Below the pieces are notes generated by a model, which saw only the letters and a program-made list of their open reading frames with translations, made no database searches and was not told the origin of the DNA. The position numbers were made by a program, and so were the translations under genes. DNA of 64,000 nucleotides from Dryocosmus kuriphilus (lineage: Eukaryota > Arthropoda > Insecta > Hymenoptera > Cynipidae): NCBI GenBank assembly GCA_038277395.1, contig CM076190.1, positions 135,643,679 to 135,707,678 of the forward strand. The letters run 5' to 3'. Below, piece by piece: positions 11,266-20,512 of the stretch (within the stretch, counting starts at the first letter, position 1; every line of letters begins with the position of its first letter).

Positions 11266-11816
11266 CATCAGCACCAATTTTAACTTGCCCAAATTTTACA
11301 GAACCTTTTCAGCTTGAAACAGACGCAAGCAATACAGGTTTAGGAGCCGTACTCACCCAAACAATCGAAGGGAAAAATTATGTAATAGGTTACGCGAGTA
11401 GGGCTCTGAACGACGCGGAAACCCGATATTCAGCATCGGAAAAAGAATGCTTAGCCGTGGTTTGGGCTATTAGGAAATTTAGACCATACCTAGAAGGCTA
11501 TAAATTCAAAGTACTCACGGACCATTTAGCACTAAAATGGCTCCATAACCTCAAAAACCCCACTGGAAGACTAGCCAGATGGGCATTAGAACTCTTAGAA
11601 TACGATTATGAAATCGTATATCGAAAGGGTAGCTCAAACGTAGTGCCGGACGCCCTATCTAGGTCTAAAGAAGCAACAAACGAGGCCGCGTTCGCGTTAG
11701 CAAGCAGCACACAAAAACCGAAAACGAACTCGAACGACCAGACGGACGAATGGTACTCCGCGAAAATCAGACAAATTAAAAAACACCCGGAAGAACACGA
11801 AAAATTGGAGAATTAG
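11223..11816 (+). CDS. pol: RNase H domain of Pol
   Basis: 197 codons. It begins at the RT connection (EAFQKIKDLLTSAPIL), then LETDASNTGLGAVLTQ with the first RNase H aspartate, then SEKECLAVVWAI with the glutamate and KVLTDHLALKWL with the next aspartate, and closes with ALSRS, the usual RNase H/INT boundary. RNase H degrades the RNA template during reverse transcription. The frame ends in a stop at 11814 before the integrase, where an intact Pol would continue. Confidence 0.85.
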   Translation: MEQDEAFQKIKDLLTSAPILTCPNFTEPFQLETDASNTGLGAVLTQTIEGKNYVIGYASRALNDAETRYSASEKECLAVVWAIRKFRPYLEGYKFKVLTDHLALKWLHNLKNPTGRLARWALELLEYDYEIVYRKGSSNVVPDALSRSKEATNEAAFALASSTQKPKTNSNDQTDEWYSAKIRQIKKHPEEHEKLEN

Positions 11817-11849
11817 AGACTCTCAACTATACTTTTATAGAACGGATCC

Positions 11850-13000
11850 CTTAAAATCCGCACTATTACCAGACTCTGACCCATGGAAAACTCGTCGTAC
11901 CAAAAAAGTTACGAGACCAAGTTCTTAAAGAAAACCACGACAGTACACAAGCAGGACATTTAGGTTCCGAAAAAAAACACACGCGAGAATTTCCGAGTAC
12001 TACTTCTGGCCAGGGATGTATTCGGAGGTAATCAAATACGTGAAAAACTGTACGGTATGTAAAAGAACGAAACCGGGTAACCAAGCGAAAATAGGGTTAA
12101 TGGGAAAAAAGAATAATAGAGGAACCATGGACCATGGTTGCTGCAGACATCATGGGTCCACTACCAACATCAAAAAAGGGAAAAAATCAGTACATTTTAG
12201 TTTTCGTTGATATCTTCACTAAATGGGTGGAAATTATCCCAATCAAAAAGGCAAACGGAACTACAATAGAGTCAGAATTCCATAAACGTGTCATTTCTCG
12301 TTGGGGGACACCGCGGATCCTCCACACAGACAACGGAACAGAATTCATAAATAAAACCATTCGAGAACTAACAGAAAAATTCGGTATAAGGCATAGCAAG
12401 ACCCCCAAATACTACCCCCAGGCAAATCCCACCGAAAGGTACAATAGAACGATTAAGCAAATAATCAAAGCTTACCTAGAAAACGATCATTCTACATGGG
12501 ACGAAAATATAGATGATCTACAATTCGCGATTAATACCAGTAAAAATGCAACGACACAATTCACCCCAGCATTTTTAAATCTAGGTCGCGAACTAGAACC
12601 ACTCCAGTCGTTGAAAAAAGAACTGGAACCAGATAACGAAATTGAATTCCAAAGTGTAGATAAATGGACAGATAGGTTAAGACGTCTACAGGTAATAAAG
12701 GAGGAAGTCCAAAAGAATTTGGATCAGGCAAACAATAAACAGGCTAACAGGTATAATTTAAGGAGAAGGGAAATAGAATTCAAAAAGGGAGATAGGGTTT
12801 TAAAAAAGGTCACCAAACTATCTAACAAAGCAGATAAGAAGGCAGGGAAACTTTTTGACCAATATGAAGGTCCATTTATAATTAAGAAAAAGGTATCTCC
12901 TACGATTTATGAGTTAAAAAACCTTAAAGGAAAAAACATAGGGGAATACAATATTAACGATTTAAAATTAGAAACCGTAGATAATAGTAATGAAGTATAA
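11850..13000 (+). pseudogene. pol: Integrase domain of Pol (N-terminal zinc region broken)
   Basis: Inserts the cDNA into the genome. The HHCC zinc region is scattered over frames at 11880-12080, ending with VKNCTVCKRTKPG. The catalytic domain is open from 12134: ADIMGPLPTSKKG (first D), LHTDNGTEF (second D) and NPTERYNRTIKQ (E), the DD35E arrangement. The C-terminal part (to 13000) has the basic GPFIIKKKVSPTIYELKN segment typical of Gypsy integrases and no chromodomain. Frameshifts lie around 11950 and 12130. Confidence 0.85.
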
Positions 13001-13010
13001 ATAATAGATT

Positions 13011-13032
13011 TAGAATTTTTTTTTTTTAACAG
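13011..13032 (+). promoter_or_regulatory. Candidate splice acceptor before accessory ORF X1
   Basis: A run of T at 13016-13027 followed by AACAG, ending at 13032, is a strong polypyrimidine/AG acceptor 17 bases before the X1 ATG. Joined to the LTR donor at 5631 it keeps frame with X1. Confidence 0.5.
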
Positions 13033-13049
13033 GTATATATATAAAAAAA

Positions 13050-13223
13050 ATGGAGGATAACTGGGAAACAAAATTAGAAGAAGCAATCTCAGTTCTGGAA
13101 AGCAGGGTTGGGGAAATCCAAGACGGACTCCAATGCCGATTTTGTAAAAAATTAATACCTAGAATTATTTACGTTATACACGATTCATTCTGTAATGACA
13201 GACCATACAGGGTTAAAGAATAA
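13050..13223 (+). CDS. Accessory ORF X1, small C2HC zinc-finger-like protein
   Basis: 57 codons starting MEDNWETKLEEA, with an acidic helix followed by cysteines and histidine at residues 29, 32, 44 and 48, spaced C-x2-C-x11-H-x3-C. The same spacing occurs in X2 (13567). It lies just after integrase, on the same strand. A second, overlapping open stretch at 13195-13410 (acidic, YELEIIID) may be its continuation after a frameshift. The family is not recognised. A nucleic-acid or protein-binding role is inferred only from the finger-like pattern. Confidence 0.5.
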   Translation: MEDNWETKLEEAISVLESRVGEIQDGLQCRFCKKLIPRIIYVIHDSFCNDRPYRVKE

Positions 13224-13410
13224 CTTCACGACTCCAGACCCGGAAAGACAGACTTATATACAGGGGGAATGGGAACTCATTAATAAAAAGATAAGGAAAC
13301 TCTTGAACATGGAAATACTGGAAAAAGGTAACGCAAGGGATAGGGAGGAGGAATATGAATTAGAAATAATAATAGACCAGGAAACCGTAACAGGCTTAGA
13401 ACAGGAATAA
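13195..13410 (+). CDS. Acidic ORF overlapping X1
   Basis: 71 codons, starting MTDHTGLKNNF, acidic towards the end (REEEYELEIIIDQE). It overlaps the last 29 bases of X1 in another frame. It may be a separate small ORF or the displaced C-terminal half of X1. No family recognised. Confidence 0.35.
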   Translation: MTDHTGLKNNFTTPDPERQTYIQGEWELINKKIRKLLNMEILEKGNARDREEEYELEIIIDQETVTGLEQE

Positions 13411-13566
13411 AATTGTATAACCAGGTAAGATAAATTTTAGGTTTTTTTCTTTTTTATTATTGAATGGCAAAAAGGCGGGGGAGATGCGATATGCAAATCG
13501 GACAAACTCCAAAACTAAAGACTCCAGGACAGGAAACAGTGTGTAATTAATTTCCAGGTTAACAGA

Positions 13567-14307
13567 ATGAGGTGCCACTTTTGCCAAACTGAGCTGTTGG
13601 GGGAAACCCTGACAGCTCACGCCAGCAGATGCCGGGCGCTGAAGTGGCTCAAGTTGAGGAGGTCGGGCGTGGCGGAGGGAGACATCCCATATCATCCCCA
13701 CCGTCACGTCCGACAAATGCTGGGAACACCACCACCAACACCCACACCACCAACACCACCAGCACCGCCGACACCACCAGCATCATCACCTCAACCAGAA
13801 TCGGAGGAGGAGGAGGAAGAAGGGAAAGAGACGGCAGAGGAGGAAATGGAAAGGGTGAAAGGAATGAAAGAGAGGTTATTCGAGCTCACCCTTGAATTCG
13901 AGGAGAGGTCCAGACAACACTCCCTCGAAGTCAAGAGAGAGTTCGAGGAAAGAGCGGAAAAAATAAAGGAAGAAGCAAGGAGAGAGGAAAAGGAAAGGGA
14001 AGAGAAGATCGAGTGGGAAAGGGAAGAAAGTCGGAGAAAGGTAATAGAGAAGAGGAAAAAGGAAGAAGAAGAGGAGGAGGAAAGAAGGAAGGAAGAGGCC
14101 AAGAGGGCAGAAGAGGAGGAGGAAAGAAGGAAGGAAGAGGCCAAGAGGGCAGAAGAGGAGGAGGAAAGAAGGAAGGAAGAGGCCAAGAGGGCAGAAGAGG
14201 AGTGGAGAAGGGCAAGGGAAGAAGCAACAAAGGAATGGGAAGAGTATAGGAAGGAACTGAGGAGGAAGAGGAAGACATGTCGATTTATTTTTAAATTCGG
14301 GGGATAA
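13567..14307 (+). CDS. Accessory ORF X2, zinc-finger, proline hinge and long charged coiled coil
   Basis: 246 codons, complete from ATG to stop just before the polypurine tract. Residues 3, 6, 18 and 22 form C-x2-C-x11-H-x3-C, the same spacing as X1. Residues about 57-77 are a proline/threonine hinge (TPPPTPTPPTPP). From about residue 80 to 238 the protein is almost wholly E, K and R, predicted as a single long helix or coiled coil, with three copies of a 14-residue unit containing RRKEEAKRA (42-bp DNA repeat near 14078, 14120 and 14162). There is no signal peptide or membrane segment, so it is not an envelope. An acceptor-like tttccag lies at 13551-13557. Function unknown. Confidence 0.6.
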   Translation: MRCHFCQTELLGETLTAHASRCRALKWLKLRRSGVAEGDIPYHPHRHVRQMLGTPPPTPTPPTPPAPPTPPASSPQPESEEEEEEGKETAEEEMERVKGMKERLFELTLEFEERSRQHSLEVKREFEERAEKIKEEARREEKEREEKIEWEREESRRKVIEKRKKEEEEEEERRKEEAKRAEEEEERRKEEAKRAEEEEERRKEEAKRAEEEWRRAREEATKEWEEYRKELRRKRKTCRFIFKFGG

Positions 14308-14322
14308 AACCCGAACCCCATT

Positions 14323-14339
14323 AGAGGGGGGGGGGGGGG
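14323..14339 (+). other. Polypurine tract
   Basis: AGAG followed by a long G run, directly before the 3' LTR: the primer site for plus-strand DNA synthesis. The G-run length may be unreliable. Confidence 0.85.
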
Positions 14340-14802
14340 TGTGACATAAATGTTACATGGATGCCCGAGCGACGGGACCCTGCGCCGAACCCGCCCGGGA
14401 ATCCACGAGGGATCCCGTGCGTGTGGCTGGCGGCGGCTCGCGTCGCTCGGGCAGTCAGCAGTCAGTAGTCAGTCTTGAGTCTCTGTGTCGCCCGCCGGCA
14501 GTTCTCAGTCTTGTTGCGTCTCTTGGTGGCTCTCCTGCCAGCCGTTATTAATGAGTAGTTGCTGTAATCTTTCACGTGGTTTTTATTGTCTCGAGCGACG
14601 CCCTGATATTGTTGCGGATTTATATGAACGCCTTGAACGACGTACTAGGGAATCTCCACTTACTCTTATTGTTCCGGAATCACTCGACCTTAGTAAGTTT
14701 CAATATATATTTCTTTTATATAACTCCGCCTTTTTATTGTGTTCACCCCAATTCTTGGCGTCCACATCCTCTCCCATCCCCGGTGAGATCCCATGCTCTA
14801 CA
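14340..14802 (+). repeat. 3' LTR of the Gypsy element
   Basis: 463 bp, identical to the 5' LTR except for one missing T in the cttttta run and one A-to-C change in gtgttaacccc. Ends CTCTACA and is followed by AACT, the second half of the target duplication. Confidence 0.95.
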
Positions 14803-15318
14803 AACTGTACCACAATTTATCTTCACGTTTCTTTCATGTTAATCATAACATTTTTATTCTTTCAGTTTACTTCTCAAATGCAAGGAAGATACTTTTTAAT
14901 TAATCCCAGCTTTATAAAAAAAATGACTTACTTTTTCAGGATATATATATTATAATACTTATATATGAATACAATATATGTATAAAATATAATGCATTTA
15001 TACTTATAAAGGCATAAAGATTTCATGCATTTTTTATAGAACTGCTGATCAAGAAAATAAGATTGATTCTAGATTTTGTTTAACTAGTGAAGAAGGAATA
15101 AATATATTTTTTTTTACAAGGAACTAGCCAAATTTTAATTTTTCCAGATGAATCGTTTGGTAAATATCACATCCGCATTTTGTTTCCTCTTTTTTTCTTG
15201 GTTTCTGTAAATAAAAAATTTTAATATTTTTTAGCCAGGCTTTTATAGTTAAACAATTTCTATTCTGTGTGTTAAAATTTTCTCACAAAATGTGTTTTTT
15301 TTTTGCATGTTTGTTTAG
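14803..15318. other. Right part of the P-like transposase intron
   Basis: AT-rich continuation of the intron that begins at 4919. It starts with AACT (target duplication) and ends with the acceptor ttgtttag at 15311-15318. Confidence 0.7.
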
Positions 15319-16148
15319 CGGTTCTTTGGAACAATTCGAATGGCAGGTGGAACTAACGATCATCCATGTACTCCTACTTTCCTCCAGTTATACAAAATCC
15401 TTTCCGCCTTCAGTATCTTGAAGCCTCCCAAGTTAGGAAATTGCACTCCTTCCAGTTCTGATGCACCAAAATCAATAATTAGCATATCAAGATTAAAAGA
15501 ACTATACAAGACCAAAAAGACTAGTGCTTTCGAAGAAATAAAGAACAATTTGAATGTCATTGTTGAAGATGAAAGCTGTGATTTCAATGACTTCATTAAC
15601 ATGAGTGAGCATGATTATGCTTTACCGGAAATATTAGATTGTTTGTTGTATTACACAACCGAAAGTGATGTATTTAAGCTGTCATATCCGGAAGCGGGTA
15701 GAGTGTCAAAATTGCTTAAGTGCTTTTTTATCAACAGCAAACGTTGCAGAGGACACTTTAATTTTTTTCTTCACATCAATTGCCACACAGTTTTGAAGCT
15801 TTTTTAAATACAAAGAAGGAGATGAAGCATCCAAATTTTCTGATGTATAAATTAGTGATTCAAATTGAAATCCTCTTTCGAAAGTACTGCCACGTTGGTC
15901 CTAATGCTTTTGACTTCATTTTAAAAGATTTAACTTCCTCTAAAATGAATATTCAGTTCTCTTGTAAAGAATATCTCAACAATGCTGTAGAAATTGTAGC
16001 TTACATCATACAATTTTATTTGCAAATAAGATTTCTGGAATATCTCAAGGAGGAAATAACTGAAATTAAAAAAAAACAGTCGCCTGAAAAAAAAATAAGC
16101 CAAGCTTTGCCCGGCTTGAAATTGTGTAATAATTGTGATTATTAACCT
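15319..16148 (+). pseudogene. P-like transposase C-terminal exon, frameshifted
   Basis: The exon opens with RFFGTIRMAGGTNDHP and TPTFLQLYKILS, a block strongly conserved near the C-terminus of P-element transposases. It continues open to about 15790, where the reading shifts to the frame that runs from 15780 to 16145 (AFLNTKKEMKHPNFLMYKL, QIEILFRKY). It ends with LKLCNNCDY and a stop. The acceptor before 15319 and the donor after 4918 are both phase 0, so the two halves belong to one gene separated by the 9.5-kb retrotransposon. Confidence 0.8.
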
Positions 16149-16964
16149 GCTTTAGTCCCTAGTCTTGATTCAATCCAAACGTTCACCTATACCTTAAACA
16201 AATGACCGTACTAATGAATTTACTATAAAACTATCAGTTATGTTTATGTGTAGTTTTTATAACAAATTTTATTTAGAACCACAATATTTGTAATAATATT
16301 TTATAACGTTCAAGAAGCATATTTTAAATACATATTTTTATTTTGATATTAACTGTTTTTCTTATTTGTGTAGAAAAACTTCCGATGCAGCAAAAAGTTT
16401 TAATTTTTCTAAATATTCTATAAGAGATTTAACATTCTTTAACTGATAAAAACACATTTTATAGACATTACATTATTTGGTAAGTTGAAAATTTATAATT
16501 TATTTATAATACAGTATACATACTTTAAACATAATTTAGTTTACTTACTTAAATTCTTTTACTCATTGACAGAAAATCATTTTATAGAAGTATTCAAATT
16601 TCTTTTAATTATCAAAATATTTTGTCAAGTTGAAAGCATGTAATTTATTTAAATTTTAACTTAAAAAATAAGAGCCCATACATACTTTTTTATATCTTTT
16701 AAAGCTTTAAATTTTATAGATGAATCATGAATTCATTTTATAATATTCAATAAAGTAGTTCTTCTTACATTTAAATTATTATAATAACTAATTTTATCTT
16801 TGTTCTTTTGTATTATTCAAACGATTCAAACTCTAAAATATTGATCAATGTTTTTCATTTCCTTTTTTTAAACAATTCTTTTATGTTTTCAGAACAATCT
16901 TAATTTTTAAACTATTTTTTATTAATCAAAGTACAATCCATATTATTTAAATAGCAAATATAAT
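16149..16964. other. AT-rich spacer, no gene seen
   Basis: Very AT-rich, no sustained coding. It should contain the P-element 3' end, but no terminal inverted repeat was recognised. Confidence 0.5.
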
Positions 16965-18818
16965 GAAATTTGCTCTACGTTTGCGACATTATTAGGTCTA
17001 GATAATGTATCTAACCACTACGAAAATTCCCTCAATTACCAGGAGATTCTAGAGAATCTTAAAACTAAATTTAATGATACGAGTACTGTTCGTACTGAAA
17101 AATTACAAATCTTGACACTACTGCCTTCTGATGGAGTATTCGAAGGTTTTGCGAGGTCATGGGTGATACAAAACATATGGCAATATAATCGAAACGTTTA
17201 AAAGAAAGTAAAGGAATTCCGTTGATGCCAGAAAGAAAAAAAGGTAAAGTTTTTAAATATTGCACGTTGTTAACGTGGTCGCTAGTGACTGTTTTGCTAC
17301 CACATCATATTTTTTTTTCTATTCTTATCATTAAATACATTGTACTTCTAGGGCGACCCTTAACCAATGAAATGAAATCCAAGGTCATAGAATTTTATCC
17401 GAGTGGTGATGTTAGTGTAAATTTACACAGCAAGAAAGATTTCATTTCTGTAAGAAGTGATGAAGGTCAAAGAGAACACATCCAAAAAAAACTTATTTTA
17501 TGCAATTTAAAAGAATTGCATACAGTATCTAAGGAACAATGGTCAAATGAACAGATAGGACTTTCTAGCTTCGCATCATTGAGACCTGTGCATTGTATAC
17601 TTGCCGGATCTAGTGGCACCCATACTATTTGTGCGTGTGCTATCCATCAAAACATAAAACTCATGATGTTAGGTAAATATGGCAAAAGTTTTATTTTTCA
17701 ATTATAAGATTTAATCATTTTATTTTTTGACAGGTTCTAATTTAGCAGCTGTAACTGGTCATCTGATGGTTCCTTTGATGCAATATAGTGATTGCTTCAA
17801 GATAATACTATTTACCAATCGATCATCCGATTGTTACCTATTAAAGTGTAAGGACTGCTCTGGAATCGATGGTCTTCAAAATTTATTAGAAACCTTATTC
17901 GATGAAAATAAAGTGAATGATATCGCGTATAAATATTGGGTATTTAGCCCCTCGTTGTAGCCTTGAAACACTTATCAAGAGCTCTTCAGAACTCATCGAC
18001 ATATTTTGTGAACATATTGTAAATCTATTACCGCATGATCTTATTGCCAAAGAACAATCGGCTTTTATGAATCTTATAAAGGAATCGTTGCAGAATAGTG
18101 AGTTCTTAGCCATTTATGACTTTTATGAAAATTATGCATTTGTAATACAGAATACAGCGCCAGGATTTCATTGGAATAATAATCAAGCAAAGATTTTTCC
18201 TGTAGTAGTCTATTTTAAGCAAAACAGTCAACTTACTCATCGAAGTTTAGTCATCATTTCTGACAACAATAATCATGACTCTGTCGCTGTGTATGTGTAT
18301 CTTAAGGTTGTTACCGATTTTAGAAAGGAATTGGTTCCCAGTGCGGCTAAAGTTTTTTTACTTTTCTGATGGTGCTCCGCAGCAATTTAAAAACTTTAAG
18401 AATTTTGTTAATATATAGGTATTATCACAAAGAGGATTTCAACTCGGATACTAAGTGGCACTATTTTGCTACAGCATACGGTAAAGGGCCATGTGATGGT
18501 ATTGGAGAAACGGTGAAAAAAATCGCAGCGAGAGCAAGCTTTCAACGGCCAATCGATGAGCAAATAACAACAGCTCAAGAATTGTATGACTGGGCATCGA
18601 AACCGACTAGTCTACCGAATATTGCTGTCAAATTTTCACCTGAGAAACACTATTTAGATGCAACAGAAAAATTAGATTTGCGATACAATACAGCTAAGTC
18701 AATCATAGGAACCCAAAAATTTAATTCAATCATTCCAAGGAGCAACGGAAATATATTAGCTAAGGAGTATTCTAGTTCACAGAATAATTGTTTATGTAAA
18801 ATTTTAAAAAGAACATGA
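16965..18818 (+). pseudogene. Decayed transposable-element protein with a WHYFATAYGKGPCDG motif
   Basis: A multi-exon protein family seen in many invertebrate repeats; no name is assigned with confidence. Exons: about 16965-17243 (KLQILTLLPSDGVFEGFARSWV), 17352-17672 (RPLTNEMKSKVIEFY, LRPVHCILAGSSGTHTICAC, IHQNIKLM) and 17734 onward, with gt/ag at each border. The last exon holds YFSDGAPQQFKNFKNF and WHYFATAYGKGPCDGIG, aspartate- and histidine-rich blocks that could be part of a DDE-type nuclease. Frames break near 17945, 18365 and 18415. It follows the P-like element on the same strand but is a different family. Confidence 0.6.
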
Positions 18819-19462
18819 ACATAATAAAAAAAAATTTGTTATAATTGTTTATAAATAGACTTAACGTTTATTTATTGATTTTAAACACATGTTACAATTA
18901 AAAAGTATTAAAATTTATTTAAAAATAAGTAAGAAAAGAGTATACATTGACAAAAATCGGTACTTCTAATGATTTATAGAAATTTTTTTTTTTCAAATCT
19001 TCAAAAAATCAAAAAAAATAGCAATTATGGAGGGCCCACGACCAGAGTGGTCTTAAAAGTTGTTGAAAGGATAGTAGCTTAAAATAAAAAATTTTCAAAC
19101 AAATCGAAAGATACACTCAGTTTCAAAAAAAAAAGATTTTAATGTTCAAACTCAAAAATCGAGGGTAAAAATTACTTACAATAATTTTTTTAGCATTTTT
19201 TCTGAAAACTGCATTTAAAAACAAAAATTTTCATTAAATAAAAAAAAACCTAATTTGGTCCATTTTTGAAGAAGTTATGGGCAAAAAACAAAAAAAAGTA
19301 CGATTTAAAAAAAATTGATATATCTCGAATGATTCACCAAAAAAATTTGAAAATTCACCTGAAAGCCTCTTTCAATTGGTACAAAAACATATTAAAACAT
19401 CAAGCAAATCAAAAATTAAAATTTTTCAAACCGTCCGATTTGGCGTGGAATGCCCCATATAT
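18819..19462. other. AT-rich spacer, no gene seen
   Basis: A/T homopolymer-rich. Contains one unique-looking GC patch (gggcccacgaccagagtgg near 19033). No coding is supported. Confidence 0.5.
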
Positions 19463-20249
19463 AGGGTGGGCCATCTGTTAGTGCGTTTTTCAACTATGGA
19501 TAAATTAAATGACACATCATTTGTAGGTTATGTCATTCTCTCTGCACATACAAAATGTCAAAACTATGCCATTTGTAAAGATGGAGTCGTTGACGACGCA
19601 ACAACGCGTTTTGATAGTGCAAACTTACTACGAAAATGGTCGGTCTGTAAAAGAAGCATTTCGGAAACTTCGGACAAGTTTCGGTCGACATGGACGCCCA
19701 TCAGAGTCCGGAATTCGGAAGATTATTACTCGTTTTGAGGAAACTGGTTCAGTGGAAGGTCGTAGAGAATATGAACATGCTCGTACAGTTCGTACTCGAG
19801 AAACAATAACCGCTGTGAGGGAAAGCGTCCGTGACGAGCCAAGCACATCCACCAGGCGCCGTTCTCAGGAATTGGGCATTTCCCGAACCAGTTTACGCCG
19901 GATTTTACACGAGGTCGTGCGATTTGACCCCTTTGGATTTTTTCCTTTGGGGTTATCTAAAAAGTAAAGTTTATGCGAATGCCCCACGAACAATTCAAGC
20001 CCTAAAAAATAACATTCGGGCTGAAATTGAGGCCATTCAACCCAGTTTATTGGAGAGAGAGTCATCGAAAATTTCGACCATCGGATGCAAGTCTGCAAAA
20101 AGAGCCGTGGCGGACACTTGAATGATATCATTTTTCATTTGTAAATGGCATGTAAGTAGCTTTAATTTTCACTAAACTATTTTGATTTCACATAGGAAAA
20201 AGTGTACTTTTTTTTAAATTTAAAAACGCACTAACAGATGGCCCACCCT
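19463..20249 (+). mobile_element. Mariner-like element with internal deletion (non-autonomous)
   Basis: 787 bp bounded by perfect 28-bp inverted repeats AGGGTGGGCCATCTGTTAGT... (19463-19490 and 20222-20249), next to TATA-rich flanks as expected for TA-target insertion. Inside, an N-terminal helix-turn-helix part of a Tc1/mariner-type transposase runs straight into the very C-terminal part, with most of the catalytic domain missing. It therefore cannot move by itself. Confidence 0.85.
19572..20135 (+). pseudogene. Mariner-type transposase remnant, catalytic domain deleted
   Basis: The first part (to about 19910) reads TTQQRVLIVQTYYENGRSV, then RPSESGIRKIITRFEETGSV and RRRSQELGISRTSLRRIL, two helix-turn-helix DNA-binding segments. 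It then jumps, at about 19911, to DLTPLDFFLWGYLKSKVY, which in these transposases lies around the third catalytic acid. The tail follows in the frame to about 20121 with a further shift near 20065. Roughly the middle 500 bp of a full gene, with the first two catalytic aspartates, is absent. Confidence 0.75.
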
Positions 20250-20269
20250 GTATATATATATGGACCCCT

Positions 20270-20512
20270 TCGGCCCCAACGCCTCCTCCGAGAGACATGA
20301 CAGACTTGGACAGATTTTTAGTAAAGGACCGCGTAAACCCATCGTCCACAACCTATCCAATTTACACACCCCCTGCCCGCCTCAGCCTTCGGCATATTCC
20401 GGGAGACGAAATTGACGCCGCTGAACGCCCTCTCCACCCCGAAAAACCATTAGAAAGCAACCCCCCCCCCCCCCCCGCCTGTTAACCCCTGACAACTAGG
20501 GGGACATAAGAA
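20270..20512 (+). other. Short proline-rich ORF remnant and C run
   Basis: An open stretch at 20297-20485 (starts MTDLDRFLVKDRV, ends in a proline run coded by a C homopolymer at 20461-20476), followed by the purine-rich AACTAGGGGGACATAAG. The layout could be the 3' end of a retroelement coding region plus a polypurine tract, but the family is not recognised. Confidence 0.3.

Larger units (their letters stand above)
5278..14802 (+). mobile_element. Ty3/Gypsy LTR retrotransposon with accessory ORFs, nested in the P-like gene
   Basis: Complete LTR element of 9.5 kb: 5' LTR 5278-5741, PBS 5744-5754, gag, PR-RT-RNaseH-INT order (diagnostic of Ty3/Gypsy), two or three small ORFs after pol, polypurine tract 14323-14339, 3' LTR 14340-14802. 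It is flanked by AACT at 5274-5277 and 14803-14806. The LTRs differ by one substitution and one single-base deletion over 464 bp, so insertion was recent. Gag and pol are nevertheless cut by several frameshifts, mostly at homopolymers, which may partly be sequence error. There is no envelope-like ORF; the post-pol proteins are zinc-finger/coiled-coil types instead. Confidence 0.95.
1300..16148 (+). mobile_element. P-element-like (THAP9-type) DNA transposon, decayed and interrupted
   Basis: A P-superfamily transposase gene can be followed from an N-terminal THAP zinc finger (1300) through the catalytic core (3163-4918) to the C-terminal domain (15319-16145). Its last recognised intron is split by a Ty3/Gypsy element at 5278-14802. 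Splice signals remain at most exon borders. It is inactive as written: a frameshift in the THAP finger, at least two in-frame stops in the core and another frameshift in the C-terminal part. Terminal inverted repeats were not found, so the outer limits are those of the gene, not of the element. Confidence 0.8.

Noticed and set aside
13791..14321. Long minus-strand frames opposite X2
   Set aside because: They are serine/leucine-rich mirror readings of the purine-rich coiled-coil repeats.
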